This document shows positions 5,808 to 7,990 of a stretch of 7,990 bases of DNA, piece by piece. How positions within the stretch are numbered: the first letter of the stretch is position 1; each line of letters starts with the position of its first letter. The notes below the pieces were generated by a model. It ran no database searches, had not been told where the DNA came from, and saw only the letters and a list, made by a program, of their open reading frames with translations. Where the stretch lies: positions 1 through 7,990 of the forward strand of contig JANRBC010000017.1 of assembly GCA_030727685.1 (NCBI GenBank), read 5' to 3'. The stretch comes from Ilumatobacteraceae bacterium. GTDB taxonomy: Bacteria; Actinomycetota; Acidimicrobiia; Acidimicrobiales; Ilumatobacteraceae. A program made the position numbers and the translations under genes.

Positions 5808-7811
5808 ATGGACAACGTCGCCGAAAAAGTCGCCGAAAAAGTATTAGTGCGAACTGCATGTCCGTTAGATTGCCCCGATGCATGCTCACTTGAAGTGACT
5901 TTGACACTTGGTCGCATTACAAAAATTGATGCAGCGCCAGTTGATGAGTTATCAAATCCATTGACAGACGGTTGGATTTGCAAAAAAGTGAAACATCATG
6001 CTGACAGGGTTTACTCGCCTGAACGAATAATGACGCCGTTGATTCGGGTTGGCGCAAAGGGTAGTGGTGAGTTTCGTTCGGCAACTTGGGATGAAGCACT
6101 CGACTTAGTTGCCGAGAAGATTAAGACGGCTATCGCGAGTCATGGAGTTGATTCGGTGTTGCCGTATCTATACAACTCTTCGGCGCCAAAACTTGAAGCA
6201 AACTATCTGACGCCACATCTCTTTGCTCGCTTGGGTGCGCCAGAAATTCTGCACACGATCTGTGCCGCGACTTACGGCGCCGCATGGGACCAAGTATTCG
6301 GTGAAATGCTGAGCATCGACACGCTTGATGTTGTCGATGCAAAACTCGTTGTCGTCTGGGGCGCTAACCCAGCAGTTAGTGGCACTCACTTGTTGCCACT
6401 CTTGGCGAAGGTTCAAAAAGCAGGGGGCAAACTTGTCGTGGTCGACCCACGAGCGACGGGCACTGCATCGCGTGCAGATTTACATTTGGCGGTGCGCCCC
6501 GGGACTGACGTGGTTTTGGCATATGCACTGAGCAATGAACTCGTGCGCACAGGCAAAGTTGCGACTCAGTTTCTTGAATCGCACACAACAGGCAGCAAAG
6601 AGTTTTTGACAGCGGCGAGCAAATACACACTTGAAGATGCAAGCAAGATCTGCGATGTTTCTCTCGACAAAATACGCGAGTTGTTTGAGTTGATCGCAAA
6701 TACGCAGCCAGCAGTTTTGCGAATGGGCTATGGCCCTGAACGAAACCGCAACGGTGGCAGCAGTGTGTTGGCGGTACTCGGTTTGTGGTTGGTTGCCGGG
6801 CACTTCGGCACAAATGGTTCTGGCATTTTGGCTTCGACCAGCGATGGTTTTTCGGTTGATGTTCATGCGCCATGGCCAAAAGATGTGGCCCGACCAACGC
6901 AGCGAACTTTGAATATGAATCATGTCGGTCGCGTTTTGCGTGGTGATGCTGGCGCTTGGCCGGTTGAAGCAAAAGTATTTTTGGTTCAGGGTGCGAACCC
7001 TGCGGTAACTGCAGTTGATCAAGTTGGCATGCTCGCTGGTTTGGCAAATGAAGAAATTTTCACAGTCGTACATGACCAAGTGATGACAGACACGGCGAAG
7101 TTTGCCGATGTTGTTTTGCCGGCGACGACGCACTTTGAAGTTCATGATCTTGTAGGTTCATATGGTTCGTATACCGCACAAGTAATTAGCCCTGTCATTG
7201 AGCGTGTTGGAGAATCGCGCACGAACAATGAACTCGCAGCGGGGCTAGCAACTCGACTGGGTTTTAGCGCCGATGAATTTAATGGTGATCCGCAATCTAT
7301 TGCCGATCGAATTGCCGAGCAGAAGATGCATTCTTTGCAGTTGCGCAAACCGGGCACGACCGTGCAATTTAAAGATACTTGGCCGACTTTTGGTGACAAG
7401 CGAGCACGCTTGTTTGTTGCTGATAGTGAACTGCCGCTTCCGCAGTATCGCGAGTCTGAGAAAAAGTATCCGTTGGTTTTGATTTCGCCAGCAACATCGC
7501 ACACGATCAACTCGATGTTTGCCGACACCGACCCACCGCGTGTCGCAATCTCGATGCATCCGCAAGATGCAGCGCATCGCAAATTGAGCAATGCGCAGCG
7601 GGTGATCGTGCGAAATGATGTGGCGTCAATCGAAATTGATTTGGTGATTGACGAAACTATGCGACCAGGCGTGTGCTTTATGCCTAAAGGCTTGTGGTTG
7701 CGGGCGACACAAACTGGCTTGACATCGAATGCCTTTGCGCCTGATGAATTAAACGACTTGGCAAGTGGTGCGTGTTTCAATGATGCGCGAGTTGAAGTGA
7801 CGGTGGCTTGA
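5808..7811 (+). CDS. Molybdopterin (bis-MGD) oxidoreductase, DMSO-reductase/formate-dehydrogenase superfamily
   Basis: Predicted cytoplasmic Mo (or W) bis-MGD redox enzyme, 667 aa; substrate unknown. The N-terminus has a 4Fe-4S motif, C18-x3-C22-x3-C26-x31-C58 (CPLDCPDAC … GWICKK), followed by the usual VYSPERIMTPLIR linker (68-80). The cofactor domains follow: VVWGANPAVSGTH, then VVDPRATGTASRADLHL with AVRPGTD, then VFLVQGANPA and FADVVLPATTHFE. The C-terminal molydopterin-dinucleotide-binding domain begins near PLVLISPATSHTINS and runs to the end. C152, in HTICAA, sits about where formate dehydrogenases and related enzymes place their Sec/Cys metal ligand, so it is my candidate Mo ligand. 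There is no Tat or Sec signal peptide. No iron-sulfur or membrane subunit gene and no cofactor-maturation gene is adjacent, so electron partners must be encoded elsewhere. Length is near that of stand-alone actinobacterial members. Superfamily call is near certain; formate dehydrogenase, thiosulfate/polysulfide reductase or another activity cannot be separated here. Confidence 0.9.
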   Translation: MDNVAEKVAEKVLVRTACPLDCPDACSLEVTLTLGRITKIDAAPVDELSNPLTDGWICKKVKHHADRVYSPERIMTPLIRVGAKGSGEFRSATWDEALDLVAEKIKTAIASHGVDSVLPYLYNSSAPKLEANYLTPHLFARLGAPEILHTICAATYGAAWDQVFGEMLSIDTLDVVDAKLVVVWGANPAVSGTHLLPLLAKVQKAGGKLVVVDPRATGTASRADLHLAVRPGTDVVLAYALSNELVRTGKVATQFLESHTTGSKEFLTAASKYTLEDASKICDVSLDKIRELFELIANTQPAVLRMGYGPERNRNGGSSVLAVLGLWLVAGHFGTNGSGILASTSDGFSVDVHAPWPKDVARPTQRTLNMNHVGRVLRGDAGAWPVEAKVFLVQGANPAVTAVDQVGMLAGLANEEIFTVVHDQVMTDTAKFADVVLPATTHFEVHDLVGSYGSYTAQVISPVIERVGESRTNNELAAGLATRLGFSADEFNGDPQSIADRIAEQKMHSLQLRKPGTTVQFKDTWPTFGDKRARLFVADSELPLPQYRESEKKYPLVLISPATSHTINSMFADTDPPRVAISMHPQDAAHRKLSNAQRVIVRNDVASIEIDLVIDETMRPGVCFMPKGLWLRATQTGLTSNAFAPDELNDLASGACFNDARVEVTVA

Positions 7812-7990
7812 TCAAGAAGCTGATTTTTTTAGTTGGTGCTGCATTTCTTACAAGTTGCACCTCGCTCAATATCGGCAGTGGCGACTCAGATGAGTTGTCT
7901 GGTGTCGGGCGAATACCTGGTTATGACTTCGGTACGGCAATAACTTTGCCCGAAGGCTTTGAAATTGATCTACCTGAAGTTGCCGGTGGG
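7808..7990 (+). CDS. Predicted lipoprotein, 5' part only (runs off the window)
   Basis: The frame stays open for 61 codons to the window edge. It starts at a TTG whose last two bases are shared with the TGA stop of the molybdopterin oxidoreductase gene. An in-frame TGA at 7793 and no ATG or GTG in between make TTG the only sensible start. The start fits translational coupling, and GGTGG just upstream is a weak ribosome-binding candidate. The N-terminus is a short lipoprotein signal: IKK, then a hydrophobic stretch LIFLVGAAF, then the lipobox LTSC with C17 as the lipidated residue. A Ser/Gly/Asp-rich linker follows. The mature part contains LPEGFEIDLP, a phrase like the start of secreted beta-propeller or PQQ-type sugar dehydrogenases, but too little is present to name a family. 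It would be exported and membrane-anchored, while its neighbour is cytoplasmic, so a shared pathway is uncertain. Confidence 0.7.
   Translation, partial: MIKKLIFLVGAAFLTSCTSLNIGSGDSDELSGVGRIPGYDFGTAITLPEGFEIDLPEVAGG

Noticed and set aside
6376..7145. Long antisense open frames of over 220 codons (6376-7047 and 6480-7145, minus strand) inside the molybdopterin oxidoreductase gene.
   Set aside because: Low-complexity, Cys/His/Gln/Arg-rich translations with no domain pattern, opposite a gene with strong family motifs. They are shadows of codon bias.

Overview
The window is a compact, intron-free bacterial stretch with a moderate base composition (about half G+C by eye). It holds five complete genes and the 5' end of a sixth, with almost no non-coding DNA. 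Minimal spacing, GTG and TTG starts, -10-like boxes only 6-9 nt before three start codons (a leaderless pattern) and the protein styles suggest an actinobacterium, possibly a moderate-GC aquatic Acidimicrobiia-like lineage. That placement is inference; no marker gene is present.

Left third (1-2904): a short leader with GTCGCAA repeats precedes a plus-strand DUF2779 protein. It joins a Cas4/RecB-like PD-(D/E)XK nuclease domain with a cysteine cluster to a DEDD/RNase H-like exonuclease domain. It meets, tail to tail with one intervening base, a minus-strand YqaJ/lambda-exonuclease-type nuclease. There is no CRISPR array, cas gene, single-strand-annealing protein, integrase or other phage gene in view, so both look like stand-alone chromosomal DNA-processing genes. 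The YqaJ gene is probably of phage origin.

Middle (2957-5768): a minus-strand amidase-signature enzyme, closest in my recollection to 6-aminohexanoate-cyclic-dimer hydrolase (NylA), lies 52 bp upstream of the YqaJ gene on the same strand. It is divergent, across a 58-bp shared promoter gap, from an MFS_3-type (EntS-like) exporter. The divergent pair could share regulation, with amide hydrolysis next to transport, but nothing in the sequence proves a functional link.

Right third (5808-7990): a cytoplasmic 667-aa molybdopterin (bis-MGD) oxidoreductase with an N-terminal 4Fe-4S motif and no partner subunits in view. A TTG-started lipoprotein gene overlaps its stop codon and runs off the window.

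I found no convincing new multi-gene system. The most interesting items are the two-nuclease DUF2779 protein, its one-base convergent junction with the YqaJ nuclease, and the palindromic repeat leader.
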